Origin: FEN-1219 sp963728995 | GTDB lineage: Bacteria > Pseudomonadota > Gammaproteobacteria > Steroidobacterales > Rariloculaceae | Direction of reading: 5' to 3' | Assembly: GCA_963728995.1 (NCBI GenBank) | Contig: CAVSMD010000005.1 | Coordinates: forward strand, 186,001 to 250,000 | DNA: 64,000 nucleotides | Shown: one piece after another, positions 25,961 through 35,388 of the stretch | Layout: each line of letters opens with the position of its first letter | Numbering within the stretch: the first letter of the stretch is position 1 | Made by a program: the position numbers and the translations under genes | Notes under the pieces: model-generated | What the model saw: only the letters and a program-made list of their open reading frames with translations | Told to the model about the DNA's origin: nothing | Databases searched by the model: none

Positions 25961-27337
25961 ATGCGCCTGCGCCGACTGTTCCGCACCAGCGTCTTCCAGC
26001 TCACGCTCGCCTACGTGGCGCTGTTCGCCGTGTCGGTGGGCGCGCTCTCGGCGTTCATCTACTGGTCGACGCTCGGCTATCTCGAGCGGCAGACCAACGC
26101 GATCATAGAGGCCGAGATCAACGGGCTCGCGGAGCAGTACGAGCGCAGAGGGCTGGCCGGGCTCGCGGACATCATCAACGAACGCGTGGAGCGCGACCCG
26201 GAGCACCGTTCCGTATACCTGCTCGCCGACGCCATCGGCCGACCGCTGGCGGGCAACGTGGGTTGGCCAAGCACGCTCGATCCCGTCAGCGGTCAGTGGG
26301 TGGATTTCACGAAGCGCGACGAGCGCGGCAACGAGACACCGGTTCGCGCCGCGTTGTATCGCGTGGGCCCGGGCTTCCGGCTGCTCGTCGGTCGCGACAT
26401 CCGCGAGCTGGCCGCGATCCGCGGTGTGCTGCGCAGCGCGGCGATGTATGGCATTACGCTCACCCTGGGACTCGCGCTCGTGGGCGGCGTGCTCATGGCG
26501 CTCAGCGCTCAACGCCGGCTCCAGGAGCTGAACCGCACGACGCGGCAGATCATGGCCGGCGACCTCAGCCGCCGTGCTCTCCTGAAAGGCAGCGACGACG
26601 AGCACGACGAGCTCGCGACCAACATCAATGCGATGCTGGACCAGATCGAGAGCCTGCTCGCAGGCATGCGGCACGTGGCAGACAGCGTCGCTCACGACCT
26701 CCGCGGCCCGCTGACGCGACTGCGCAACCGGCTCGAGACGCTGGCCGCCGCTGCCGAGCCGAGCCACGAGGACCTCGGTGAATGTGTCGATCAGCTCGAT
26801 CACGTGCTCGCTACGTTCAATGCGCTGCTACGGATCGCGCGCGTGGAGTCCGGCGCTTACCGCAGCGCGTTCAAGCCGGTCGATCTCGCGCCGATCGTGC
26901 ACGACGTCTGCGAGCTCTACCAAGCCGCGGCCGACGAGCGGCAACTGCACTTCGAGCACACGCACACCGGTACCGTCGAGGTGTTCGGGGACCGGGAGCT
27001 CCTGGCTCAGGCGCTCACGAACCTGCTCGACAACGCGGTGAAGTACACGCCCACCGGCGGCAGGATCGCCACCCGGCTCGAGCGCAGCGGCGACATTGCG
27101 CGGCTCACGGTCGCCGACAGCGGTCCGGGCGTGCCGGAAGAGGATCGCAAGCGCGTGCTGCAGCGCTTCACGCGGCTCGACCGGGCGCGCTCGCAACCGG
27201 GCGCCGGCCTCGGGCTCGCGCTCGTGAACGCCGTGACGATGCAACATCACGGGCGGCTCTTGCTCGGCGACAACCAGCCGGGCCTGATCGTGACGCTCGA
27301 GCTGCCTGCCTTGTCGCCGCCGAACACGGCACTTTGA
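25961..27337 (+). CDS. Two-component sensor histidine kinase
   Basis: 458 residues. TM1 about 12-34, a periplasmic sensor loop of about 125 residues, TM2 about 160-182, then HAMP (LNRTTRQIMAGDLSRRA). The H-box VAHDLRGPLTRLRNRLE contains phospho-acceptor His245. ATPase domain: N-box LTNLLDNAVKYTPTGG, G1 VADSGPGVPEED, G2 GAGLGLALVNAV. Partner of the regulator just upstream. The signal is unknown; the neighbouring protease suggests an envelope cue. Confidence 0.95.
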   Translation: MRLRRLFRTSVFQLTLAYVALFAVSVGALSAFIYWSTLGYLERQTNAIIEAEINGLAEQYERRGLAGLADIINERVERDPEHRSVYLLADAIGRPLAGNVGWPSTLDPVSGQWVDFTKRDERGNETPVRAALYRVGPGFRLLVGRDIRELAAIRGVLRSAAMYGITLTLGLALVGGVLMALSAQRRLQELNRTTRQIMAGDLSRRALLKGSDDEHDELATNINAMLDQIESLLAGMRHVADSVAHDLRGPLTRLRNRLETLAAAAEPSHEDLGECVDQLDHVLATFNALLRIARVESGAYRSAFKPVDLAPIVHDVCELYQAAADERQLHFEHTHTGTVEVFGDRELLAQALTNLLDNAVKYTPTGGRIATRLERSGDIARLTVADSGPGVPEEDRKRVLQRFTRLDRARSQPGAGLGLALVNAVTMQHHGRLLLGDNQPGLIVTLELPALSPPNTAL

Positions 27338-27344
27338 GCATCGA

Positions 27345-27888
27345 TTACGCGCGTCGGCTGCGCTCGGCCAGCGGTGCGAGCACGGCCGCCCAGCGCGCAA
27401 GCTTCTGCGCGAACGGCAGCGAGGCATGCGCCGGGCTCGTCGAGGGCAACAATTGCGTGTCCAGGGCGGCGACCTGCGCCGGCAGCAGCGGCACCACACG
27501 ACGTCGAAAGAGCTCGGCCGCCTTCGTGCCGTTGAAGCAGATCAGGCGAATCTCGCGATGCGCCGCGAAGAACGTGGCGAAGTCGTTCACCACCATGCTC
27601 GACGGCACGATCGCGGAATCGAGGCTGCCGGAGCGCTCGCCCGCGGCGAGCACGTCCCAGACGGCGATGCCATGCCTCCGCAGCTGCTCGAGCCGGCGCT
27701 CGTACGGCAGCTCCGGATGAGCCTCGAACAGCCGGCCCATGATCTTCCAGAACGCGTTGTGCGGCTGGGCATAGTACTCGCGCATCTCGAGCGACTTGCG
27801 TCCCGGCAGGCTGCCGAGCACGAGCACGCGCGCATTCGCCGCCGTCGATGGGCGGGAAGCCGATGGCGAGCGGCGGCCGCGGGCTCAC
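27345..27888 (-). CDS. DNA-deoxyinosine glycosylase (MUG/UDG superfamily), frameshifted
   Basis: About 180 residues. Removes deaminated bases, most likely hypoxanthine. It shows IGFPPI at the N-terminus, the glycosylase motif VLVLGSLPGRKSLEMREYYAQP, NAFWKIMGRLFE, GIAVWDVLAAGERSGSLDSAI and the C-terminal LLPSTSPAHASLPFAQKLARW. One frame break near 27848 separates the first residues from the motif. The GTG at 27888 overlaps the mtgA stop, so the two are probably co-translated. Convergent with the kinase gene, seven bases apart. Confidence 0.82.
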
Positions 27889-28569
27889 CAATCGAGCCCA
27901 CGATAATGGCCGCGCGCCTCGAGCAGCTGCATTTGCGCGAGTATCCAGGCCTGGCGACTGCGCACGTAGGCGCTCGGATGCGCGACGCTGAGGCGCCGCG
28001 GATTCGGCAGCACGGCCGCCAGCAGCGCGGCCTGCGGCGCCGACAACTGACTCGCAGGGGCGCCAAAGAACTCCTGCGCGGCGGCCTCGACGCCAAACAC
28101 GCCGGGGCCGAGCTCGGCGACGTTCAGGTACACCTCGAGAATCCGTTGTTTCGACCAGAGCAGCTCGATCACGAGCGCGAAGTACGCCTCGAGGGTCTTC
28201 CGCACGAGACTGCGCCCCTGCCACAGAAAGAGATTCTTGGCGACCTGCTGCGTGATGGTAGAGGCGCCGCGCAGCTCGTCACCGGCGCGATAGTCCTCGA
28301 TCGCCCGATCGAGCGAGACGAAATCGATACCGTGGTGCTCGAGGAACCGTTGATCCTCTGCGGCCAGCGCGGCGCGCGCCGCAGTCCGTGGGATGGCCTT
28401 GCGCGTCCACCCAGCGATAGTGGAGCTGCGCGAGCGAGCGCGATTGCTCGAGCATCACGGCCGTGAACGGCGGCGCGACGAACCGCAACACGAGCACGAC
28501 TGCGAAGGTCAGGGCGAGCCACGCGAGCAGCGCCACCGCGAGCAGCTGCGCGATGCCCCTCGGCCGCAA
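27885..28569 (-). CDS. mtgA: Monofunctional peptidoglycan glycosyltransferase MtgA, frameshifted
   Basis: Inner-membrane enzyme that polymerises lipid II into glycan strands. N-terminal TM (LLAVALLAWLALTFAVVLVL), then in the continuing frame the GT51 motifs: AAEDQRFLEHHGID with the catalytic Glu, ELRGASTITQQVAKNLFLW, and LLWSKQRILEVYLNVAELGPG. The C-terminal part ends QLLEARGHYRGLDW. A frame break lies near 28390 between the N-terminal domain and the first motif. The start is uncertain: TTG 28569 gives a plausible membrane anchor. Confidence 0.85.
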
Positions 28570-28703
28570 CCAGCGACGAGCTCTCGTGGACGTGCTCAGA
28601 TGACCGACTCCGCGGCGGTGTTGCTCTCCCGCGCGAGTTTAAACGCCGGTCGCGCGAGCACAAGCGCCCGCCGTGGACGTATCGGTTTCGGCGGTCGCGA
28701 CGT

Positions 28704-29621
28704 TCAGCGCACGCACCAATGGCGCACGCCCTGAGCGGCGAGAAATCTCTCCGCGTGCCGGCCCTGCAGCATCGCGAGCGTTGCGAGCATGCCCGCTTGC
28801 GTGCAGCTATCGGCCGCCACGGTCACGGAGCGCGGTGCTCCGCGGACCGGCCAGCCGGTCGTCGGGTCGAGGATGTGGCCGTACCGCCCGCCGTCCTTGA
28901 GCAGAAAACGCCGCGTGTCACCGCTGGTCGCAAGCGCACCCCGAGTCAGCTCCACGATGCAATCCGCCGCGTCGGGCCTCTCGATGGCCTCGATGCCGAC
29001 GCGCCAGGGCATGCCCGCAGGATCCGGTCCCAGCGCGCGCAGATCGCCGCCGAAGTTGATCAGACAGCACTCCGTCATCGCCCCGACGATCGCGGCAGCG
29101 CGATCGACGGCGTATTCCTTGCCGATGCCGCCGAAATCGAGCTCCATGCCAGACTCGAGCGTAATGGCCGGACGCTGCCAGCGCACGCGTGGCCAGCCGA
29201 CATGCCGCAGCACGCGTGCGACGTCCTCGGGCCGCGGCACGCGATCGCCACCGTCGAACTTCCACACGCGCCGCAGAACGCCGGACGTGATGTCGAACTT
29301 GCCGCCGCTCATGGTGAACAGCTGATTTGCGTAGTCGATCAGCCGTGCCGTCTCTTCGTCGACCACCACTGCAGTGCCGGGGCTCGCATTGATGGCGCTC
29401 ACGACGCTGTCGCCGCGATACCGGCTGAACTTCGCCTCGATGCGCCACGCTTCTTCGGCAACGAGCGCGAGGATCTCCGTGGCTCGGCTCTCCTCGAGCG
29501 CCGCGAGATGCACCTCGCACACGCTCGCCATCGCCGCGAAGGTGCCGAGCCAACCGTTACCGCGCGCAACGAGCTGCGGCCGCGAGCCGTTACTTCCCGA
29601 ACCTGTAGCTGACTTCCGCAA
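28704..29621 (-). CDS. apbE: ApbE-family FAD:protein FMN transferase
   Basis: 305 residues. Covalently attaches FMN to Ser/Thr of exported proteins, using FAD and Mg. Motifs: WRIEAKFSRYRGDSVVSAIN, MSGGKFDITSGVLRRVWKF, MELDFGGIGKEYAVDRAA, LINFGGDLRALG, ALATSGDTRRFL and HILDPTTGWPVRGAP, with the metal Asp and the nucleotide-binding residues in place. Unlike most ApbE proteins it has no clear signal peptide in this frame; the start (TTG 29621) overlaps the upstream DUF3570 gene by 32 bases, and ATG 29531 would truncate the domain. Last gene of the TlpA-DUF4266-DUF3570-ApbE operon. Confidence 0.9.
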   Translation of the reverse strand: MRKSATGSGSNGSRPQLVARGNGWLGTFAAMASVCEVHLAALEESRATEILALVAEEAWRIEAKFSRYRGDSVVSAINASPGTAVVVDEETARLIDYANQLFTMSGGKFDITSGVLRRVWKFDGGDRVPRPEDVARVLRHVGWPRVRWQRPAITLESGMELDFGGIGKEYAVDRAAAIVGAMTECCLINFGGDLRALGPDPAGMPWRVGIEAIERPDAADCIVELTRGALATSGDTRRFLLKDGGRYGHILDPTTGWPVRGAPRSVTVAADSCTQAGMLATLAMLQGRHAERFLAAQGVRHWCVR

Positions 29622-30934
29622 TGATCGCCTTCAAGTCTGGCGTGAGGTCCAGGCCCCGCAAGGATCCAACGAGAGCGTCGGCGCTCGGCGTCGCCGTCTG
29701 ACGATACAGCTCGATTCGTGCGGCGAACTGGCCCGCGAACGTCTTCGCGCCGTACTTGAAACCCAAGGTCACCGCATCGAAATCCCCGAGCCTGTAATCG
29801 GCGCTGGCGTAGATCGGCAACGATCCCCCGGCGGGCAGCACCGTGTGATAAAAGTCCGCCGCCGTCTGCTTGTAGAAACGCAGGTGCGGCTCGAAGTACT
29901 TCTCGCTGCGGAAATTCCAGCGATAGTGCATCTCCACCGTCTGCGAGTCGACGCCCCAATCGTCGGTCATGACGCGATACGAAGCGTCGATCACGTTGCC
30001 GCCGAAGTCGTGCTTCAGGAGCCCGTAGAGGCTGCGTTTGTCGCGGGAATCCGGTCTTTGCTCGAACAAATAGAGCCCGATGCCCGGGTCGGGACCGGCC
30101 GCCAAATCGCCCGTCACGGGATCGACCACCGACAGGATCTTGTACGGATCCGTCAAATAGCCGTCCGCACGACTGACGGAGTAATTCAGTTGCCCGAGCG
30201 TGTGCTGCGTGAACACCTGCGTCACCCCGAGCAGGACGTCGAGCACATGCTTCGAGCCGTTGCCGGTCGTGGGTGACGACTCGGTCAATGCAGTCAACGG
30301 CACCGGACTGCCGCCGATCGGCTTCACGGTGTCGTCCGACCAACCGACGCCGCCCGATAGCGTCGTGTTGCGGTTGTGAAAGTCGCGGGCAAGCCGCGTG
30401 TCGACTCCCACATGAGCTGTAGTCGTGCTCATTGGACAGGCTGCCGCCGAAGCTCACCGTGCCGAGACGGCCAAGCGGGCGCTGCCACTCCGCACTACCG
30501 GCGTAGCGCGTGTCCTGAAACCGGTCGTCGAGCGGCAGCACGCCGCCCGGCACCGCGAAGTTACCGCCACCGACGATGGTGCTGCCGCCCGACGTGCGCG
30601 TGAGCGTAATGGGCCGCGGAAACGTTTGCGCCGAAGCGCTGGGCGCGGCGCCGTTAGGTGACGCCCCGGTCAGGGTGTCGAAGCTGAACGTGAGACTCAG
30701 CAATCGATCCTCGAACGGCTGAGTGCGCGCGAGCACGTTCAAGCTCAAGTCGCGGACACGGTCCTGCTCGCTGTAATACAGACCTGCCGCATCCACTCGC
30801 CACTGCCCGATGTCCTGGGCGACGGCTACGGTCGGCGCACTCGTGCCGAGCAGCGCGCATGTGGCCGTGGCAAGTGCCGCGCCGATCTCGCGGCCGCCGG
30901 CCGGCAGATTCGTCTTGCCGCGCTTCAGTTGCAT
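29590..30934 (-). CDS. DUF3570 outer-membrane beta-barrel protein, frameshifted
   Basis: About 447 residues. Signal peptide (LATATCALLGTSAPTVAVAQ), then alternating amphipathic strands ending in charged turns (WRVDAAGLYYSEQDRVRDLS; YSVSRADGYLTDPYKILSVV; TVEMHYRWNFRSEKYFEPHL) and a C-terminal strand IIAEVSYRFGK. This is the DUF3570 family, thought to be an outer-membrane barrel. One frame break near 30435, between GSLSNEHDY and TTAHVGVDTRL. Its start overlaps the stop of the DUF4266 gene. It probably works with the DUF4266 lipoprotein and ApbE as one envelope system. Confidence 0.83.
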
Positions 30935-31146
30935 CCGCAACCCCCGCCGCCGAAGCCTTGCCCGCCGCTCGAAGCTTCCTTGCTGAAGTAGATGTGCTCG
31001 TCGATCGACGCGTCGAGCGGCTCGCTGACGATTTGCATGTCCTCGCGCGCCAGAACGCTACGTTCCCACGGCTTCACGCCTACGTTCGCGCAACCCGCGC
31101 ACGCACCGAGAGCGCCGAGCAACACACACCACTTGAATGTCTGCAT
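30925..31146 (-). CDS. DUF4266 lipoprotein with Gly/Cys-rich tail
   Basis: 73 residues. Lipoprotein signal with lipobox LGAC at residues 13-16 (a second Cys at 19 is the alternative), then VKPWERSVLAREDMQIV, DASIDEHIYFSKEASS and a striking tail GGQGFGGGGCGCN. The tail has two Cys separated by one Gly at the very C-terminus, a conserved feature of the family as I recall it. The function is not known. It sits between a TlpA-like thiol protein and a DUF3570 barrel with ApbE downstream, so it is a candidate substrate for redox handling or flavin attachment; that is inference. Confidence 0.85.
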   Translation of the reverse strand: MQTFKWCVLLGALGACAGCANVGVKPWERSVLAREDMQIVSEPLDASIDEHIYFSKEASSGGQGFGGGGCGCN

Positions 31147-31165
31147 TTCCCTACTCCACTCCGTC

Positions 31166-31667
31166 CTATTTGCTGACCGCCAAGGCCTTCTTGATCTCGG
31201 ATTCGTAGAGGGCAGACTCGCTGAGCCTGAACCCCGCGTGACTCGCGAGCACGTTGCCGGACGCATCGAGCAGGAAGGAGCTCGGCATCGCCTGCACGTT
31301 GAATTTCGACGCCAGCGTGGCCCGCCGGATCGAACCGCAGGGTGAACCGTGCCGGCACGTCCCGCAAAAATGCGTCGGCCGCGCTGCGCTGCTGATCGAG
31401 ATTCACGCCAATGATCTCCAGGCCTTGCGCTCCGTATCGCGCCTGCATCTGGTTCAGCCAGGGGAACGAACGACGACAAGGCGCGCACCACGACGCCCAG
31501 AAGTCCACCCAGAGGAGCTTGCCCTTGACCTCGCCGAGCTCGGAAGGGGGCGCCGCACGCGCCAGGGTCCCGGCGAGACCGAGGAAGCCCAGCAGCAACA
31601 GCGCAACGACATGGCGGCGCCGGACACCTGCGAGGCGCTCGTTGCGCCGTGCACTGACTTCATCCAT
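31166..31667 (-). CDS. TlpA/ResA-like periplasmic thioredoxin, frameshifted
   Basis: About 166 residues. N-terminal anchor or signal (VVALLLLGFLGLAGTLARA), then the thioredoxin fold: GKLLWVDFWASWCAPCRRSF with the WCAPC active site, GLEIIGVNLDQ, and after a frame break near 31325 the cis-Pro segment NVQAMPSSFLLDASGNVL and a C-terminal helix ending EIKKALAVSK. It likely reduces or isomerises disulfides in the periplasm. First gene of the DUF4266/DUF3570/ApbE operon, 19 bp before DUF4266. Confidence 0.85.
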
Positions 31668-31783
31668 TGAAATGGCGATCCTCTCGCTTTGTTGTCTGCT
31701 CTTGGCCACGGCTCGACTGCAGTGCAGCAACGCTCGCGAGCGATTGCGGTTGACTCCGCGACGCGGTCCGAATCCGGATTGGA

Positions 31784-31811
31784 TTGACAACCACACGAAC
31801 GCTCACATAAT
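31784..31811 (+). promoter_or_regulatory. Predicted sigma-70 promoter of the EF-hand membrane protein gene
   Basis: TTGACA (31784-31789), 16-base spacer, CATAAT (31806-31811), with a leader of about 105 bases to ATG 31925. The -35 is a perfect consensus. The rest of the 257-bp divergent region (31668-31924) shows no other clear element. Confidence 0.5.
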
Positions 31812-31924
31812 CGACTCAAAAGAACGCGCAACCGCGACCCGAACCGCCCCACTGAGACAACGCGAGAGCGGAAACGATCCGGCCGACCGCGACTTTGCCA
31901 CTTCACCACTGAGAACGAGTAACA

Positions 31925-34133
31925 ATGGCATCTACGAGCGCTACGCACTCTCATCGCTGGCGCTTCTATCGCGCCGGCGGCGTGGATCAAGTACAGATCC
32001 GCGATGGCAAGGACATCGCGAATCTCGCTTCTCTCGACCAAAAACTTTGGATGGCGCTGGCCGTGCCCACGCGCGGCAACGAGCTCGATCCGAAGACGGC
32101 GGACCTGATCGACACCGACAAGGACGGCCGCATTCGGCCACCCGAGATCATCGCCGCGACCGAATGGGCCGCCGGTGCATTCAAGGATGTGGGCCACATC
32201 ATGAAGGGCGGCGACACGGTGCCGCTCGAGGAGATCGCGGATCCGAGCACGCTGGCGGGCGCCAAGCGAATCCTCGCGAATTTGCAAGAAGTCGGACGCC
32301 ACGGCGATCTCGCTCGCCGACGTCACGGACACGGTGAGGATCTTCGGCGAGACGACGTTCAACGGCGATGGCGTCATCATCGCGGACGCCGCGGACGACG
32401 AGGCGGTGCGCGGAGCCATCGAGGCCGTGATCGCGGCGCTCGGCGCGGTTACCGACCGCAGCGGCAAACCCGGCGTCGACCGGGCCAACCTCGATCGGTT
32501 CTTCACCGAGACGCAGACGCTGCTCGACTGGGCCGCGCAAGGCGAAGCGGACAAGACGCTCACGCCGCTCGGTCTGGACGGCACCGCGACGGCTTCGGCG
32601 GCCATCAAGGCCGTGAAGACGAAAGTCGACGACTACTTCGCTCGGTGCCGGCTCGCCGCCTTCGATGCGCGTGCGCTCGCCGCCGTCAATCGCGACGAGA
32701 AGGACTATGTCGCGCTCGCGGCGCACGACTTGACGATCTCTTCGCCCGAGATCGCCGCGCTGCCGCTCGCCAAGATCGAGGCGAACCGGGCATTGCCTCT
32801 CAGCGAAGGGCTGAACCCGGCCTGGACGGCCGCCATTGCCACGCTTGCCAGCGCTGCGGTCATGCCGTTGCTCGGCAGCAGGCCCGCGCTCACGGAGGCC
32901 GACTGGAATGCCTTGCAGTCGAGTGTCGATGCCTATGACGCGTGGCTCGCCGGCAAACCGGCTACCGCCGTCGAGGCGCTCGGCTTGCCGCGCCTCCGCG
33001 AGCTGAGCGCCGGCTCGGCGCACACGGCGATCGCGGCGCTCATCGAGCAGGACCTGGCGCTGGAAGGCGAGTTCAATCAGATCGCTTCCGTCGAGAAGCT
33101 GGTGCGTTTCCAGAAGGACCTGTACGAGCTCCTCACGAACTCGGTGAACTTCGCGGACTTCTATGGGCGCACGGGCGCGATCTTTCAGGCCGGCACGTTG
33201 TATCTCGATGCGCGCAGCTGCCGGTTGTGCGTCCAGGTGATCGACGCTGGCAAGCACGCCGCGCTGGCGGGCCTCGCCGGCGCTTATCTCGCCTACTGCG
33301 ACATCACGCGCGCCGGCGGACAGAAGAAGACCATCTGCGCCGTCTTCACGGACGGCGATCGCGACAACCTCATGGTGGGCCGCAACGGCGTGTTCTACGA
33401 CCGCGCCGGCGTCGACTGGGATGCGACCATCACGAAGGTCATCGACAATCCGATCAGCGTTCGCGAAGCGTTCTGGTCGCCGTACAAGAAGCTCGTGCGG
33501 CTGATCGACGAGCAGATCGCGAAGCGCGCGGCCGCGGCGGACACTGCGGCCAACGAGAAGGTGGCCCACGGCGCCATCACGGCCGCCACGATCGATCAGG
33601 CCAAACCGGGCGCACCGAAGAAGATCGATATCGGCGTCGTAGCGGCTCTCGGCGTCGCGGTCGGCTCCATCGGCACGGCACTATCGTTCCTCGCGACGAA
33701 GCTCTTCGATCTCGCGCCGTGGCAGATCCCGCTCATGTTCATCGGCATCATTGCCATCATCAGCGGTCCCGCCATGCTGATCGCCTACTTGAAGCTGCGG
33801 AAACGCAACCTCGGCCCGATCCTCGACGCGAACGGCTGGGCCATCAACACCGTGGCGAAGATGAACGTGCCGTTCGGCGCGTCGTTGACCGACCTGCCGA
33901 CGCTCCCGGCCGGCGCCGAGCGCTCGCTCAGCGATCCATACGCCGATAAACGCAGCGTGTGGCCGAGGCTCATCGTGCTCGTGATCGTGCTCGCGATCGC
34001 CTATGCCGTGTTGAACAACTTCGGCCTGATCCATGCGTGGACCGGCGGTCGGCTCGGCAAAGCGCCGGCCGCTTCCGCGGCCGTAGTGGCACCGGCGGAG
34101 CCCTCGCCGTCGGCCGACGCGCCCGCCCAATAG
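31925..34133 (+). CDS. Large EF-hand membrane protein of unknown function, frameshifted
   Basis: About 735 residues after one frame break near 32295. The N-terminal soluble part has a textbook EF-hand loop DTDKDGRIRPPE (about residues 63-74) and a looser second one (FNGDGVIIADAADDE). A long helical middle follows (LDRFFTETQTLLDWAAQ; LTNSVNFADFYGRTGAIFQAG; YLDARSCRLCVQVID). Near the C-terminus are three hydrophobic segments (VVAALGVAVGSIGTALSFLA; IPLMFIGIIAIISGPAML; LIVLVIVLAIAYAVLNNFGL) and a Pro/Ala-rich tail. I do not recognise the family. It has its own promoter and is followed by an M15 peptidase gene 46 bp on. Confidence 0.72.
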
Positions 34134-34179
34134 CGCTATGATGGCGCAGCGAGCCTGCTGCGCACGAGGCCGAAGGACG

Positions 34180-34716
34180 ATGAGCAACACGGAGCTGTTC
34201 GCCGAGCTGGGCATTCCGATCGACTACGGCCGAAATCCGCGCCGCCCGCGCTACGGCGAGGCGGCGGAGCTCGAGGAAATCGAAGCGAACATCGTCGGCA
34301 AGACGCAGCGCCTCACCCCGCAGACGGCGCGTGCCTGGCGGCAGATGAAGCAGGCCGCCGCACTTGCCGGCGTGCAGCTGCTCGTCGTGTCGGGATTTCG
34401 CAGCATTGCCCAGCAAACGGAACTGTTCCGGCAGAAGCTCGCCGCGGGTCACGAGATCGAGGCCATATTGCGCGTCAACGCAGCGCCGGGATTCAGCGAG
34501 CATCACACCGGCCGGGCCATCGACATCGCGACGCCGGGCAGCCGCCCGCTGACGGCAGAGTTCGAGCAGTCGAAGGCCTTCGCGTGGCTCACGGCGAACG
34601 CCGGCACCTTCGGCTTCAGGATGCCGTACGGGCGCCGCAACTCGCTCGGCTTCGACTACGAGCCGTGGCACTGGTCGCAGCTCGGCGCTCCGCCGCCGCG
34701 GCCGATTCAGGTTTGA
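34180..34716 (+). CDS. VanY/M15-family D-Ala-D-Ala carboxypeptidase-like protein
   Basis: 178 residues. Zinc peptidase motifs of the M15B family are present: LLVVSGFRSIAQQTELFRQ, the HxxxxxxD ligand pair in FSEHHTGRAIDI, the catalytic Glu region, and the third ligand in YEPWHWSQL. Likely acts on peptidoglycan stem peptides. No signal peptide is apparent, so the protein would be cytosolic (recycling) unless the start is wrong; ATG 34138 adds only a basic stretch. The N-terminal 50 residues (ELGIPIDYGRNPRRPRYGE) are unlike the standard family. Confidence 0.85.
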   Translation: MSNTELFAELGIPIDYGRNPRRPRYGEAAELEEIEANIVGKTQRLTPQTARAWRQMKQAAALAGVQLLVVSGFRSIAQQTELFRQKLAAGHEIEAILRVNAAPGFSEHHTGRAIDIATPGSRPLTAEFEQSKAFAWLTANAGTFGFRMPYGRRNSLGFDYEPWHWSQLGAPPPRPIQV

Positions 34717-34750
34717 CGGGTTTGGACGGCGCGGCGAGCCCGTACCTCGC

Positions 34751-35338
34751 GTGAGCGAAACGGAGCGCGACAAGTGGAACCAGCGTTACCGCGATGGCGC
34801 GTACGAAAGCCGCACGCACCCGACCGAGCTGCTGGCGACCTGGCTGCCGCGCCTCGCGATCGGTCGCGCGCTCGACGTGGCGTGCGGCGCAGGACGTAAC
34901 GCGCTGTATCTCGCGGCGAAGGGCTTTGGCGTCGACGCGCTCGACATCTCCGCTGTGGCTCTCGCTCGCGGCCGCAAGACCGCGGCCGCGCGCGGCCTCA
35001 AGCTCCGCTGGCTCTGCGTCGATCTCGACGAGCGGCCGGACACTGGCCTGCCGCAAGTCGACTACGATCTGATCGTATGGGTGCGTTACGTGCACCGTGA
35101 CCTCATGCCGCATCTGATCCAGCGACTGAAGCCCGGCGGCGCGCTGCTCTGCGAGCAGCATCTCCATAGCGAGGCGGCGGTGGCCGGCCCGGGCAACCCG
35201 TCGTTTCGCCTGGCACCGAACGAGCTGCGGCTGATGGCCCGCGACTTGCAGGTGCTCCACTACCATGAAGGCCCGATCGTCGATCCCGACGGGCGCACCG
35301 TTGCGCTCGCACAACTGGTTGCAACGGCGGCTGGGTGA
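34751..35338 (+). CDS. SAM-dependent class I methyltransferase
   Basis: 195 residues, GTG start. Rossmann fold with glycine motif I ALDVACGAGRNALYLAAKGF, motif II VDALDISAVALARGR, and motif IV DYDLIVWVRYVH followed by LIQRLKPGGALLCEQH. It resembles TehB-like small methyltransferases (DKWNQRYRDGAYESRTHP opening). Substrate unknown. It lies 34 bp after the M15 peptidase and overlaps no neighbour. Confidence 0.88.
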   Translation: MSETERDKWNQRYRDGAYESRTHPTELLATWLPRLAIGRALDVACGAGRNALYLAAKGFGVDALDISAVALARGRKTAAARGLKLRWLCVDLDERPDTGLPQVDYDLIVWVRYVHRDLMPHLIQRLKPGGALLCEQHLHSEAAVAGPGNPSFRLAPNELRLMARDLQVLHYHEGPIVDPDGRTVALAQLVATAAG

Positions 35339-35388
35339 TTTGCGCGACGCCGCACACATTTGGCCGGAAGTGCTGGCTAGGCTTAAGC

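Noticed and set aside
29399..30940. Reading the DUF3570 region as one unbroken 513-codon protein
   Set aside because: After about 30435 this frame turns Arg-rich; the true C-terminal half continues in another frame with barrel strands.
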